Shown here piece after piece: positions 34,908 through 44,434 of a stretch of DNA of 64,000 nucleotides. The DNA is from [Clostridium] colinum (lineage in GTDB: Bacteria > Bacillota > Clostridia > Lachnospirales > CAG-274): assembly GCF_940677205.1 (NCBI RefSeq), contig NZ_OW712331.1, positions 1,240,001 to 1,304,000 of the forward strand, read 5' to 3'. Each line of letters begins with the position of its first letter. The stretch's first letter is position 1. The position numbers were made by a program, and so were the translations under genes. Under the pieces are notes generated by a model. The model searched no databases. It was not told the DNA's origin and saw only the letters and a program-made list of their open reading frames with translations.

Positions 34908-35360
34908 TTAAGAATTTATTTTAGCTCTTAGTCTTTCTACAAGTTTTATAGCTTTTTCTTCATTTTTTACTACACAAAAAATATTATCATCACCTGCTAT
35001 ACTTCCTATTATTTCATCATTTCCCATAGAATCTAAAGCAGTAGCAACACCCATAGCCATACCATTTAATGTTTTTATAACAATAATATTTTGTGCATAA
35101 TCTATGCTTACAACACCGTCTTTAAAAACTCTTATAAACTTTTCAGAGATTTTTTTATCTTCTTGTAAAAAAACTTGATATTTTTGTTTTCCTTCGCTAT
35201 TTGTAACTTTTGTAAGCTTTAGTTCTCTTATATCTCTAGACACTGTAGCTTGTGTAACATCAAATCCTGCTTCTCTAAGCTTTTTTGTCAAATCATCTTG
35301 TGTTTCAATATCATATTCTGTTATTAATTCTTTTATTTTAGAATGTCTTTTTGTCTTCAT
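34908..35360 (-). CDS. argR: Arginine repressor ArgR
   Basis: 150 residues. N-terminal winged helix (about 1-70, FDVTQATVSRDIRELKLTKV) and C-terminal oligomerisation and arginine-binding domain (about 80-150), ending with IGSIAGDDNIFCVVKNEEKA, where family members usually have GDDT. It controls arginine metabolism with L-arginine as corepressor. It lies between nadK and recN. Confidence 0.94.
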   Translation of the reverse strand: MKTKRHSKIKELITEYDIETQDDLTKKLREAGFDVTQATVSRDIRELKLTKVTNSEGKQKYQVFLQEDKKISEKFIRVFKDGVVSIDYAQNIIVIKTLNGMAMGVATALDSMGNDEIIGSIAGDDNIFCVVKNEEKAIKLVERLRAKINS

Positions 35361-35364
35361 AAAA

Positions 35365-36207
35365 TCACTTCCTTATCTCAAACATTTTTCTCCTTAGTAT
35401 ATCGTAAAAACTATGTTGAGTTGTTTTTATAATATTAGTATAAAAAGAAGATTTTTTAATATAAACACTATCTCCATAGTTAATAGGTATAGAACTTTGT
35501 CCATCTAAAGATAAATAAGCAACACTATCTTCATTTACAACATAGGCTCTTATTTTATCATTTGCAGATATTACATATGGTCTAGAAAATAATGCATGTG
35601 GACAAACATAAGTTATTGCAATAAGCTCTGTATCCGGTTTTAAAATAGGCCCACCTGCCGATAAATTATAAGCAGTAGACCCTGTTGGAGTAGATATAAT
35701 TAGCCCATCTGCACTAAAAGCCTCTACAAATCTATCATTTATATCAATAGCAATTTTTACCATTCTAGAAATATTTCCGTTGTTAATATTAACTTCATTA
35801 AGGCAAATATATTCTTTATCATTAATTGTAGCACTAAGCATCATACGTTTTTCCACATTATATTGATTATTTAAAACTCTTTTTATAGCCAAAGTTCCTT
35901 CATCTTTCTCTACATCTGTTAAATAACCTAAATTTCCTATATTTATTCCTAAAATATTTTTATTAAATTTAGATATTTTTTTAGCCCATCTAAGTATAGT
36001 TCCATCTCCACCAAGTATAACTATAAAATCTGATTGCTTAAAAAGCTCTTCTTCATCTAAAAATAAAACTTCTTTGCTATTTATAAAATTTTTAAATGTT
36101 TTTAATATTATAGGTTTAGTGTTTTCTTTTAATATAAATTTTATTAAATTATTAGTATATTCAAAGTCTTTATCTTTATCTTCATTTGTTATAATACCTA
36201 TGTTCAT
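35365..36207 (-). CDS. nadK: NAD kinase
   Basis: 280 residues. IVILGGDGTILRWAKKI (about 63-79) with the catalytic Asp of GGDG, NIGNLGYLTDVEKDEGT, and the NAD-binding FSADGLIISTPTGSTAYNLS (about 162-181). It phosphorylates NAD to NADP. Gene order with tlyA and argR is the usual Clostridial one. Confidence 0.95.
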   Translation of the reverse strand: MNIGIITNEDKDKDFEYTNNLIKFILKENTKPIILKTFKNFINSKEVLFLDEEELFKQSDFIVILGGDGTILRWAKKISKFNKNILGINIGNLGYLTDVEKDEGTLAIKRVLNNQYNVEKRMMLSATINDKEYICLNEVNINNGNISRMVKIAIDINDRFVEAFSADGLIISTPTGSTAYNLSAGGPILKPDTELIAITYVCPHALFSRPYVISANDKIRAYVVNEDSVAYLSLDGQSSIPINYGDSVYIKKSSFYTNIIKTTQHSFYDILRRKMFEIRK

Positions 36208-36220
36208 AATGTATTCTCCT

Positions 36221-37003
36221 TTATTTCAAGTTTTCAAAAGCCTCAAAAACTATTTTTTTAAAAGGTAAATCTTTATTTTCAAAATGTTTATTTAAACAAA
36301 TAAGATACTCTATATTTCCTTTACCACCTTTTATAGGAGAATAAGTAAGCCCTTGTATAAAAAATCCGTGTTCTTTACAAAAATTTGATATATCTTCTAA
36401 AACTTTTATGTGTACATTTTTATTTTTAACAATACCATTTTTATCAATATTTTCTCTACCAGCTTCAAATTGTGGTTTTATAAGCAATGTTATAATCCCT
36501 GTGTCCTTTATAAAATCATTTAATTTATAAATAATTTTTTTTAATGATATAAAAGAAACATCTACAGATATAAAATCAAACTTTTTATCTATTACAAAAT
36601 CTCTTATGTCCATATTTTCAATAGATATGACTTTAGAATTATTTATAATTTTTTCATTTAATTGACTATCTCCAACGTCTATGGCATAAATCAAATTAGC
36701 TTCATTTTGTAACATACAATCTGAAAATCCACCAGTAGATGCTCCTATATCCATACAGTCTTTATTTTTAATACATATATTAAAATATTCTAAAGCTTTT
36801 TCTAACTTAAACCCACCTCTACTTACATATTTAGGTATAGCTTCTTTAGATAATACTATAATATCTGTATCAGCAACTTTAAATGAAGGTTTTTTAATAT
36901 TTTTGTTATTAACCTTAACGTATCCTTTTAAAATTATTTCTTTGCTATATTCTCTAGAATATCCATATTTTTCTTTAATAGCTATATCAAGCCTATTTTC
37001 CAT
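36221..37003 (-). CDS. TlyA-family S4/FtsJ RNA methyltransferase
   Basis: 260 residues. S4 RNA-binding domain (about 1-62, MENRLDIAIKEKYGYSREYS), then an FtsJ-like methyltransferase domain (about 65-250) with DIGASTGGFSDCML, YAIDVGDSQLNEKI and FISVDVSFISLKKI. TlyA homologues 2'-O-methylate rRNA and in some species act as hemolysins. It overlaps dxs by 11 bases. Confidence 0.9.
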   Translation of the reverse strand: MENRLDIAIKEKYGYSREYSKEIILKGYVKVNNKNIKKPSFKVADTDIIVLSKEAIPKYVSRGGFKLEKALEYFNICIKNKDCMDIGASTGGFSDCMLQNEANLIYAIDVGDSQLNEKIINNSKVISIENMDIRDFVIDKKFDFISVDVSFISLKKIIYKLNDFIKDTGIITLLIKPQFEAGRENIDKNGIVKNKNVHIKVLEDISNFCKEHGFFIQGLTYSPIKGGKGNIEYLICLNKHFENKDLPFKKIVFEAFENLK

Positions 37004-38879
37004 TTTTTATATTTCCAATCTTACTTTTAATAGTTTCATATATTCCATTTTTATCTAGTTTATATTTTTGATGTATTTCTTTTATAGTTGCTTGCTCTAT
37101 ATATTCATCTGGAAAAGATAAATTGTATATTTTTTTATTAAAAATTTCATTCTTAATAAGTTGAGATGAAAGATTTGAACCAAATCCACCTTTAAAAACA
37201 TTGTCTTCAACAGTAAAGATATAATCAAAGTTATTTTTTATATTTTCAATAAGACTTTCATCTATTGGAGATATAAATCTTGCATTTATTAAGGAAATTT
37301 CATAACCCTCACTTATTAATTTATCATAAGCTGGTTTAACATTTTCTATCATAGTACCAACAGATATAATACATATATTACCTTTTTGATTTATAACTTC
37401 ACACTTATTATAAATAACTTCTGGTTCATTTTCGCTATATATATTATTAACCGTCCCTTTTGGATATCTTATAGCTATTGGCCCTTTATGTTTGTTTATA
37501 GCATAGTCTAACATTTTTAAAAGTTCCGTTTTATTTTTTGGTGATAAAACAGTTAAATTTGGTATATGAGAAAGATATGATATATCGAATATACCTTGAT
37601 GTGTTTCACCATCATCACCAACAACTCCTGCTCTATCTATTGCAAAAACAACATGTAAATTTTGTATACATATATCATGTATTATTTGGTCATATCCTCT
37701 TTGTAAAAAGGTAGAATAAACTGCAAAAACTGGTATAAATCCACTCATAGCAAGCCCACCAGCAAATATAACAGCGTGTTCTTCTGCTATTCCAACATCA
37801 AATATTCTATCTGGATATACTTTTGAAAAAAAAGATAAACCTGTACCAGAAGGCATTGCAGCAGTGATAGCTAAAAGTTTTTTATTTTTATTAGCTTCTC
37901 TAACCATAAATTTTCCAAAAACTTCTGAATATGTTTCAGATTTATTAAAACTAATAGGTTTACCTGTTTCCATATCAAATGGAGCTACTCCATGATAATT
38001 ATATGGTTCGTTTTCTGCATGTATATAACCAAACCCTTTTTTAGTAATTATGTGCAATAATACTGGCTTGTTTATATTTTTAACATTATTTATAGCTTTT
38101 ATAAGGCCAGATATATCATGCCCATCTATTGGTCCTATATATTTTATTCCAAGTTGCTCAAACATTACATTAGGTAAAATTGCATATTTTATGCCTTCTT
38201 TTGTTTTTTCTAATACTTTATTTATTTTATCTCCAACTATATTAAATTTTTCTAAAAACTGTCTTACATCTAATTTAGCTTCTATATATTCTGGTGCCAA
38301 ACGTAAACTACTTAAATGTTTGCTCATAGACCCTACATTTTCAGATATAGACATTTGATTATCATTTAATATGATTAAAAGTTTTTTATTATTAGCTCCA
38401 GCATTGTTCATAGCCTCATAAACCAAGCCTCCTGTCATAGCCCCATCGCCAATAACAGAAACTACGTTATAATCTTTTCCTAATAAGTCTCTAGCTGTTA
38501 CAAACCCAAGGCTTGCCGATATAGATGTAGAACTATGCCCTGTGTTAAAATGGTCATATATACTTTCTTCTGTTTTTGGAAAGCCACTAAGTCCATCTTT
38601 TTTTCTAAGGCTATCAAAAAAATTTTTTCTTCCTGTCAAGATTTTATGTGTATATGCTTGATGCCCTACGTCCCATATAATTTTATCTTTTGAAAAATCA
38701 AAACAATAGTTAAGTGCAATCGTAAGTTCTATAACGCCTAAATTAGATGCTAAATGTCCACCTGTTTTAGCTAAAGAGCTTATTAAAAAATCTCTTATTT
38801 CTTTTGCTAAACAATTTAACTCATCTATGTCAAGTTTTTTTAAATCAGACGGACTATTAATATTATCTAAATATGCCAT
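36993..38879 (-). CDS. dxs: 1-deoxy-D-xylulose-5-phosphate synthase
   Basis: 628 residues; start at the ATG at 38879 with AAAAGGAGGAC upstream. Thiamine-diphosphate motif VIGDGAMTGGLVYEAMNNAG (about 144-163); the transketolase-like pyrimidine domain has AEEHAVIFAGGLAMSGFIPV and DRAGVVGDDGETHQGIFDIS. It makes DXP for the MEP isoprenoid pathway and for thiamine and pyridoxal. It is grouped with ispA. Confidence 0.96.
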   Translation of the reverse strand: MAYLDNINSPSDLKKLDIDELNCLAKEIRDFLISSLAKTGGHLASNLGVIELTIALNYCFDFSKDKIIWDVGHQAYTHKILTGRKNFFDSLRKKDGLSGFPKTEESIYDHFNTGHSSTSISASLGFVTARDLLGKDYNVVSVIGDGAMTGGLVYEAMNNAGANNKKLLIILNDNQMSISENVGSMSKHLSSLRLAPEYIEAKLDVRQFLEKFNIVGDKINKVLEKTKEGIKYAILPNVMFEQLGIKYIGPIDGHDISGLIKAINNVKNINKPVLLHIITKKGFGYIHAENEPYNYHGVAPFDMETGKPISFNKSETYSEVFGKFMVREANKNKKLLAITAAMPSGTGLSFFSKVYPDRIFDVGIAEEHAVIFAGGLAMSGFIPVFAVYSTFLQRGYDQIIHDICIQNLHVVFAIDRAGVVGDDGETHQGIFDISYLSHIPNLTVLSPKNKTELLKMLDYAINKHKGPIAIRYPKGTVNNIYSENEPEVIYNKCEVINQKGNICIISVGTMIENVKPAYDKLISEGYEISLINARFISPIDESLIENIKNNFDYIFTVEDNVFKGGFGSNLSSQLIKNEIFNKKIYNLSFPDEYIEQATIKEIHQKYKLDKNGIYETIKSKIGNIKNGK

Positions 38880-38903
38880 ATTAGTCCTCCTTTTCAATAA
38901 ATT

Positions 38904-39347
38904 TTAAAACATAACTATAGCAACAGCTATACCAAGTATAGCTCCTGCAAAAACTTCAATAGGACTATGCCCTAAAAGCTCCTTTAGCTTAGAATCTATT
39001 TTTATTCCGTGTTTTTCAAAATTTGCTATAAATATATTAAGCACTTCTGCTTGTTTACCAGCTGCTCGTCTAACTCCAGATGCATCATACATAACAACCA
39101 TACTAAGAACAAAAGTAATAGCAAATAATGTTGAAGAAAAGCCTTCTTTTAGCCCAGTTGCACAAGCAAGCGAAGTCACAAAAGAACTATGAGAGCTTGG
39201 CATACCACCAGAGCTTACTATAAGTGCTGGATTTATAGTTTTATTTTTAATACAATCTATAATTATTTTTATCATTTGTGCTATAAACCAAGATAAAGCA
39301 GATGTTTGTATTATTTTATTATTAATAATTTGAAGAAAGATTGTCAT
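38904..39347 (-). CDS. Divergent PAP2-family membrane protein (DUF212)
   Basis: 147 residues with hydrophobic helices and the family pattern SSGGMPSSHSSFVTSLACAT (about 45-64) and VMYDASGVRRAAGKQA. These residues recall the phosphatase signature of PAP2 enzymes. It lies between dxs and ispA, as in many Clostridia, and may dephosphorylate polyprenyl phosphates; that is inference. Confidence 0.88.
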   Translation of the reverse strand: MTIFLQIINNKIIQTSALSWFIAQMIKIIIDCIKNKTINPALIVSSGGMPSSHSSFVTSLACATGLKEGFSSTLFAITFVLSMVVMYDASGVRRAAGKQAEVLNIFIANFEKHGIKIDSKLKELLGHSPIEVFAGAILGIAVAIVMF

Positions 39348-39380
39348 AATATCACCTTAATTCCATTTGTATTTTATATA

Positions 39381-40259
39381 TTAGTTATCTCTATTAATTA
39401 GGTTTTTAATGTAAAAGTAAATTTGTTTTTCGCCAAAGCCTAATTTTTCTAATCCTTCTAAAGCCTGTGATGATAATAAAATATAATCTTTTTTTGCTTT
39501 TTCTGAACCATAAATACTAACATATGTACATTTATCATTTTTTATATCACTATTTATTGGTTTGCCTATTTTTTGTTGGTCTCCTTCTATATCTAGTATA
39601 TCATCTTGTATTTGAAAGGCAATTCCAAGATTATAAGCTATCTGTTCTACTAATTTTATTTGTTCTTCATTAGCTCCACCTATAATAGCTCCTACTTTCA
39701 TACTTGCTAAAATTAACTTTCCTGTTTTATTTTCATATATATCAAAAAGTTCATTTTTATTAATTTTTTTACCTTCAGCCTTAATATCTAAAGCTTGTCC
39801 TTTTATCATACCATTTGTACCAGATGCATTAGCTATACATTGAATAGCATCTAAATATTTTTTTTCAAAATTATTTTTTAATTTGTCAATCATAATTTCA
39901 AATGCAATATTTAAAAGTCCATCACCAGTTAAAATAGCTGTTGCTTCATCAAACTTTATATGACATGTTGGAAACCCTCTTCTAAGATCATCATTATCCA
40001 TAGCTGGTAAATCATCATGTATTAGAGAATATGTGTGTATACATTCCATAGCCACGGCAAAAGGAATAGCATCTTCATAGTTTTTACTAAAAGCATCACA
40101 AGTTAATAACATTAGCATAGGTCTAAAACGCTTTCCCCCAACTTTTAAACTATATTCCATAGGTAAATACATTTCTTTACTAGCATATATGTTCAAATAT
40201 TTTAATATATTTTGATTTATAATATCAAATATATGTTTTCTCATTTCTATATTATCCAT
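39381..40259 (-). CDS. ispA: Farnesyl-diphosphate synthase type polyprenyl synthetase
   Basis: 292 residues. First aspartate-rich motif in LIHDDLPAMDNDDLRRG (about 86-102), second in FQIQDDILDIEGDQQKIGKP (about 226-245). It condenses IPP with allylic diphosphates to make FPP. The start overlaps the stop of xseB by one base, and dxs lies downstream on the same strand. Confidence 0.94.
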   Translation of the reverse strand: MDNIEMRKHIFDIINQNILKYLNIYASKEMYLPMEYSLKVGGKRFRPMLMLLTCDAFSKNYEDAIPFAVAMECIHTYSLIHDDLPAMDNDDLRRGFPTCHIKFDEATAILTGDGLLNIAFEIMIDKLKNNFEKKYLDAIQCIANASGTNGMIKGQALDIKAEGKKINKNELFDIYENKTGKLILASMKVGAIIGGANEEQIKLVEQIAYNLGIAFQIQDDILDIEGDQQKIGKPINSDIKNDKCTYVSIYGSEKAKKDYILLSSQALEGLEKLGFGEKQIYFYIKNLINRDN

Positions 40260-40495
40260 TAACTTTCCTCCATATCATAAAATGGGTTAAGTTTAAATAT
40301 ACCAGCAGCATCTTTTTGAAGAATAGCTACTTGTTGTTCCATATCTTTTAAAAAGTTGGCACAAAAAATAGCTTCTTCTACTCCTTCTTTGTATAGCTTT
40401 AAAGAATTTTCAAGACTTATATCATTTTTTTCCATTTGAATTGATATTTCTTCTAGTCTTTTTAAAGAATTTTCAAAAATTTTTTTCTTTACCAT
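40259..40495 (-). CDS. xseB: Exodeoxyribonuclease VII small subunit
   Basis: 78 residues; FENSLKRLEEISIQMEKNDI and LENSLKLYKEGVEEAIFC are the two conserved helices of the XseB family. It binds XseA, encoded just upstream. The AT-rich leader has a weak ribosome site. Confidence 0.93.
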   Translation of the reverse strand: MVKKKIFENSLKRLEEISIQMEKNDISLENSLKLYKEGVEEAIFCANFLKDMEQQVAILQKDAAGIFKLNPFYDMEES

Positions 40496-40502
40496 AAAAA
40501 CC

Positions 40503-41696
40503 TCATTCTATTATTTTTGCTTTTTTATCTCCGTCATAAAAGTTTATTTTTATTTCATCATCTTTTTTTAATTGCTTTGATGAAATAATATTTTTATTAT
40601 TTTTATCAGATATTAAAGTATATCCATTTTTTAATATATTCATAGGAGATAAAGCCTCTATTTTATCTATATTAGAATTTAAAATAAGTTTATTTTCTTT
40701 CATTTTTATGTGTATATTTTTATTTATATTATTAAAATTACTTTCTGTAATTTTTTTATAATCTAAAATTTTATCAAAAAAATTAGTAAAACAACTTTTA
40801 TTAATATTTATATTAAAATTAAGTTTATTTTCATTTATCTTTTTATTAATATTGTTATTTAAATTATTAAATGTATTACATATCTTTTCTTTTAAAGCAT
40901 CAGCCTCTGGCAAACATACCTCTATAGCTGCAGATGGTGTTGGTGCTCTAAAATCTGCTACAAAATCTGCTATTGTAAAGTCTATCTCGTGGCCTATTCC
41001 TGTTACAATAGGTATAGAAGAATAAAATATAGCTCTTGCTACATTTTCATCATTAAACGCCCATAAATCTTCTTTACTACCACCACCACGAGCCAAAATA
41101 ATAACATCTAATTTTTTATATTCGTTAGCTATATTTATTGCATTTATAATGCCATTTGGAGCATCTTTTCCTTGTACTAATGTTGGTATTAATATTATTT
41201 TAACGTTAGGATTTCTCCTTTTAGCAACATTTAATATATCTCTTATTGCAGCACCTGTTTCTGAAGTTATAACACCTATTGTTTTTGGTATTTTAGGTAT
41301 CTCCATTTTATAAACATTATCAAATAGTCCTTCATTTTTTAATTTTTCTTTTAATTTTTCAAAGTCTAAAAAAACATTACCCACTCCGCTACATTTAATA
41401 CTTATAACATATAGTTGATATTGTCCAGTTTTAGGATAGGAAGATATATACCCACAACAAATAACTTTTGTACCATTTTGAATATTATCTTCCATTAATA
41501 ATGTATTTTGTTTATACATAATAGCATTTATAGAACATTCTTCATCTTTTATAGTAAAATATATATGCCCAGATATATGTCTTTTAAAATTAGATATTTC
41601 ACCTTCTATATATATATTATTTAATAAAAAATCATCTTCAAAAACTAATTTTATATAATTATTAACTTGTGTAACTGTATAAATATTATTTTTCAT
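40503..41696 (-). CDS. xseA: Exodeoxyribonuclease VII large subunit
   Basis: 397 residues from the ATG at 41696 (MKNNIYTVTQVNNYIK); an ATG at 41726 exists but overlaps nusB and lies outside the conserved part. N-terminal OB fold (about 1-95), catalytic core with GVITSETGAAIRDILNVAKR, LARGGGSKEDLWAFNDE and ATPTPS-like FRAPTPSAAIEV, then coiled coils. It degrades single-stranded DNA in repair. It overlaps no neighbour but is packed between nusB and xseB. Confidence 0.94.
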   Translation of the reverse strand: MKNNIYTVTQVNNYIKLVFEDDFLLNNIYIEGEISNFKRHISGHIYFTIKDEECSINAIMYKQNTLLMEDNIQNGTKVICCGYISSYPKTGQYQLYVISIKCSGVGNVFLDFEKLKEKLKNEGLFDNVYKMEIPKIPKTIGVITSETGAAIRDILNVAKRRNPNVKIILIPTLVQGKDAPNGIINAINIANEYKKLDVIILARGGGSKEDLWAFNDENVARAIFYSSIPIVTGIGHEIDFTIADFVADFRAPTPSAAIEVCLPEADALKEKICNTFNNLNNNINKKINENKLNFNININKSCFTNFFDKILDYKKITESNFNNINKNIHIKMKENKLILNSNIDKIEALSPMNILKNGYTLISDKNNKNIISSKQLKKDDEIKINFYDGDKKAKIIE

Positions 41697-41703
41697 AATG
41701 TTT

Positions 41704-42168
41704 TTAAATTTTTGCAAGCACTGCATTTACAAATCTATAAGACTTTTCTGAGCTATATTCTTTTGAAAGCTCAATAGCCTCATTTATAGCAACTTTTGCT
41801 GGCACATCATCAAATAAAATTTCATAAATAGCTAATCTCAAGATAGCTAAATCAACTTTATCAATACGAGATATATCCCAACCTTCAGAATTTATTATTA
41901 TTTTTTTATCTATATCTTCTAATTTATTTATTAAATCAAAAATTTGCTTTTCTATAATAGATTTATTTATTTTTAAAGGAATATAATTTTCATCTTTTTT
42001 ACTTTCTAAAACAACTTCTGTTTCTAAGATATCATAATATTTATTTAAAATTTGTTTCATTTCATCTTTATCAAAAAACTCTAATTGAAATATTAAATTA
42101 AAAACGTGATTTCTTGTATTACTTCTTGTTTCAAGCTTTTGTCTAACGGGCATATGTAAGTCTTGCAT
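41704..42168 (-). CDS. nusB: Transcription antitermination factor NusB
   Basis: 154 residues. Family pattern TRNHVFNLIFQLEFFD at the N terminus and RIDKVDLAILRLAIYEILFD, VPAKVAINEAIELSKEYSSE and YRFVNAVLAKI at the C terminus. It binds boxA RNA with NusE in rRNA antitermination. GAGGTGATAATAT precedes the ATG at 42168; a start a few codons later is possible. Confidence 0.94.
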   Translation of the reverse strand: MQDLHMPVRQKLETRSNTRNHVFNLIFQLEFFDKDEMKQILNKYYDILETEVVLESKKDENYIPLKINKSIIEKQIFDLINKLEDIDKKIIINSEGWDISRIDKVDLAILRLAIYEILFDDVPAKVAINEAIELSKEYSSEKSYRFVNAVLAKI

Positions 42169-42197
42169 ATATTATCACCTCTATTTCTATAAAAATT

Positions 42198-42551
42198 TTA
42201 TTCTTCTTTTTTATCTATTTCAACAGAAACAATATTTATATTTATTTTTTCTATTCCTAATCCTGTCATATTTTCTATTGCATTTTTAACTTTATTTTGA
42301 ACATTTTTAGCAACTTCTAATATTTTATAATTTTGTTTTATAGATAAATTTATATTTATTGTAAGTTTATTATTTTGGTTAAGAATATTAATTCCTTTAG
42401 AATTTTTCTTACCAAATTTACCTATTATCTCACCTGCTAAGCTAGAATTAATAGAATGAACACCTTCTATTTCTAAAGTAGCTGTTTGAACAATAGCTAC
42501 TAAAACATCATCAGATATTTGAACTATACCATTATTATTTGTAAACGCCAT
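42198..42551 (-). CDS. Asp23/Gls24-family envelope-stress protein
   Basis: 117 residues from the ATG at 42551 (TTGGAGGT upstream). VQISDDVLVAIVQTATLEIE and the C-terminal GLGIEKININIVSVEI are Asp23 features. These proteins coat the membrane in staphylococci through AmaP; here no AmaP is visible. Its place ahead of nusB is usual in Firmicutes. Confidence 0.92.
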   Translation of the reverse strand: MAFTNNNGIVQISDDVLVAIVQTATLEIEGVHSINSSLAGEIIGKFGKKNSKGINILNQNNKLTININLSIKQNYKILEVAKNVQNKVKNAIENMTGLGIEKININIVSVEIDKKEE

Positions 42552-42786
42552 ATTAACCTCCAACTAATATATAATAATCTCTTAACAATCAAATTATCTT
42601 TATTATATCAAAATTTTTAACCTTTGAAAAGATAAATATAAATATATTTTATCCTAAATCTATATATAATACACAAATTTATTATCTACAAAAATTTTAA
42701 CATAATATATAAAAAGATTAAAGTTTACAAAATAACTAAGTTTTTATATAATTATAGTATAAAATATAAAATGAAAGGAAGATATT

Positions 42787-43650
42787 ATGAAAATAGGTTC
42801 TCATGTGTCTATATCTGGTGGACTTATAAATGCTGCTAAAGAGGCATATTCTTATGGAGCTAATACATTTATGATATATACTGGTGCTCCTCAAAATACT
42901 AAACGTTCTCCTATTGAAAAATTAAAAATAGAAGAAGGTAAAAATTTTATGAAAACACATAATATAAGTGATATAGTAGTTCACGCACCATATATTATTA
43001 ACTTAGCATCTTATAAAGATGATACATATAGCTTAGCAATAGATTTTTTAAAACAAGAAATAGAAAGAACAACTGCTATTGGGTCTGATTATATTGTATT
43101 ACACCCAGGTTCTTTTACAGAAAAAACTTTAGATTATGGAATAGAACGAATCGCAAATGGACTTAATTCTGTTTTGAAAGATGATACAAAACCCTTTATT
43201 TGTTTAGAAACAATGGCTGGCAAAGGCTCTGAAGTTGGGAAAAATTTTGAGGAATTAAAATTAATTATAGATAAAGTAGAAAAAAAAGAAAAAATAGGTA
43301 TATGTCTTGATACCTGTCATCTTCACGATAGTGGCTATGACATTGTAAATGATTTTGATAACGTAATGATTGATTTTGATAATATAATAGGACTTGATAA
43401 AATAAAAGTAGTACATATAAATGGGTCTTTAAATAAATGTGGAGCAAGAAAAGATAGGCACGCAAATTTAGGTGCAGATGAAACAAATCCAAAAGGCAAA
43501 GATTTTATAGGTTTTGATGCTATTTATAATATAGTACATTCAAAATATTTAAAAGATAAAATTTTTATATTAGAAACACCTTGGCTAGATACAAAAACTA
43601 ATTTATATAAAGAAGAAATTGCAAGGCTTAGAGGTGAACATATTGTCTAA
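42787..43650 (+). CDS. nfo: Endonuclease IV (AP endonuclease)
   Basis: 287 residues. MKIGSHVSISGGLINAA start, and metal ligands in IVVHAPYIINLAS, YIVLHPGSF, CLETMAGKG, GICLDTCHLHDSGYDI and HINGSLNKCGARKDRHANLG, typical of the TIM-barrel family. It cleaves at abasic sites. AAAGGAAG precedes the ATG. Confidence 0.96.
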   Translation: MKIGSHVSISGGLINAAKEAYSYGANTFMIYTGAPQNTKRSPIEKLKIEEGKNFMKTHNISDIVVHAPYIINLASYKDDTYSLAIDFLKQEIERTTAIGSDYIVLHPGSFTEKTLDYGIERIANGLNSVLKDDTKPFICLETMAGKGSEVGKNFEELKLIIDKVEKKEKIGICLDTCHLHDSGYDIVNDFDNVMIDFDNIIGLDKIKVVHINGSLNKCGARKDRHANLGADETNPKGKDFIGFDAIYNIVHSKYLKDKIFILETPWLDTKTNLYKEEIARLRGEHIV

Positions 43651-44374
43651 AGTAGTATTTGTTACTGGTTCATCAAGAGGTATAGGTAAAGAAATTGCAA
43701 AAATATTTGCTTTAAACAATTTTAAAGTTGTTATTAACTGTATAAATAGAAAAGATGATTTAGATAAAACTTATACTGAATTAAAAAAAATTAATCCTAA
43801 TATATTAGCATTACAAGGTGATATTTCTGACTATTTAACAGCGCTTAATATATTTAAAGAAATAGAAAAAACTTTTGGTTGTGTAGATATTTTAATAAAT
43901 AATGCAGGCATTTCTCATATAGGTCTTTTTAATGAAATAACGCCAGATATTTGGCAAAAACTCATAAAAACCAACATAGAAGGTGTTTTTAATTGTTCTC
44001 ATATAGCTTCTAAAAGTATGATTAATAAAAAAAATGGTATAATAATAAATATTTCTTCTATATGGGGAAATGTTGGTGCATCTTGCGAAGTTGTATATTC
44101 TTCTACAAAAGGTGCTATAAATTCTTTTACAAAAGCATTAGCAAAAGAGCTTGCCCCTAGCGGTATACGCATTAATGCTATATCTTGTGGTGCTATAGAT
44201 ACCGAAATGAATAACTTTTTATCTGCAGAAGAAAAAGAAGCATTTATAGATGATATACCTTATATGCGTTTTGGTAAACCAGAAGAAGTAGCAAATTTAG
44301 CTTATTATCTAGCTTCTAACAATTCTTCATATCTAACAGGGCAAGTGATAACATTAGATGGTGGTTTAATATAA
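43643..44374 (+). CDS. Short-chain dehydrogenase/reductase (FabG-like)
   Basis: 243 residues from a TTG at 43643, chosen because AGAGGTGA lies 6 bases upstream; it overlaps the nfo stop by 8 bases. NAD(P)-binding TGSSRGIGKEIA (about 7-18), NNAGIS (about 86-91), and catalytic Ser in NISSIWGNVG and Tyr/Lys in YSSTKGAINSF. The end GQVITLDGGLI is typical. It is similar to YmfI and FabG; substrate unknown. Confidence 0.9.
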   Translation: MSKVVFVTGSSRGIGKEIAKIFALNNFKVVINCINRKDDLDKTYTELKKINPNILALQGDISDYLTALNIFKEIEKTFGCVDILINNAGISHIGLFNEITPDIWQKLIKTNIEGVFNCSHIASKSMINKKNGIIINISSIWGNVGASCEVVYSSTKGAINSFTKALAKELAPSGIRINAISCGAIDTEMNNFLSAEEKEAFIDDIPYMRFGKPEEVANLAYYLASNNSSYLTGQVITLDGGLI

Positions 44375-44376
44375 TT

Positions 44377-44429
44377 AAAACTAAAAAAGAGTAAATTTAT
44401 AGAAACAAAATATACTCTTTTTTAGTTTT
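44377..44429. terminator. Long bidirectional terminator between convergent genes
   Basis: AAAACTAAAAAAGAGTA (44377-44393) and TACTCTTTTTTAGTTTT (44413-44429) are perfect 17-bp complements. A/T runs on both sides let it work for the SDR gene (plus) and the large gene (minus). Confidence 0.85.
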
Positions 44430-44434
44430 GTTAA

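Noticed and set aside
34539-34931. Long plus-strand open frame opposite recN
   Set aside because: It is the reverse of a clear recN coding region, has no ribosome site and reads as low-complexity hydrophobic residues.
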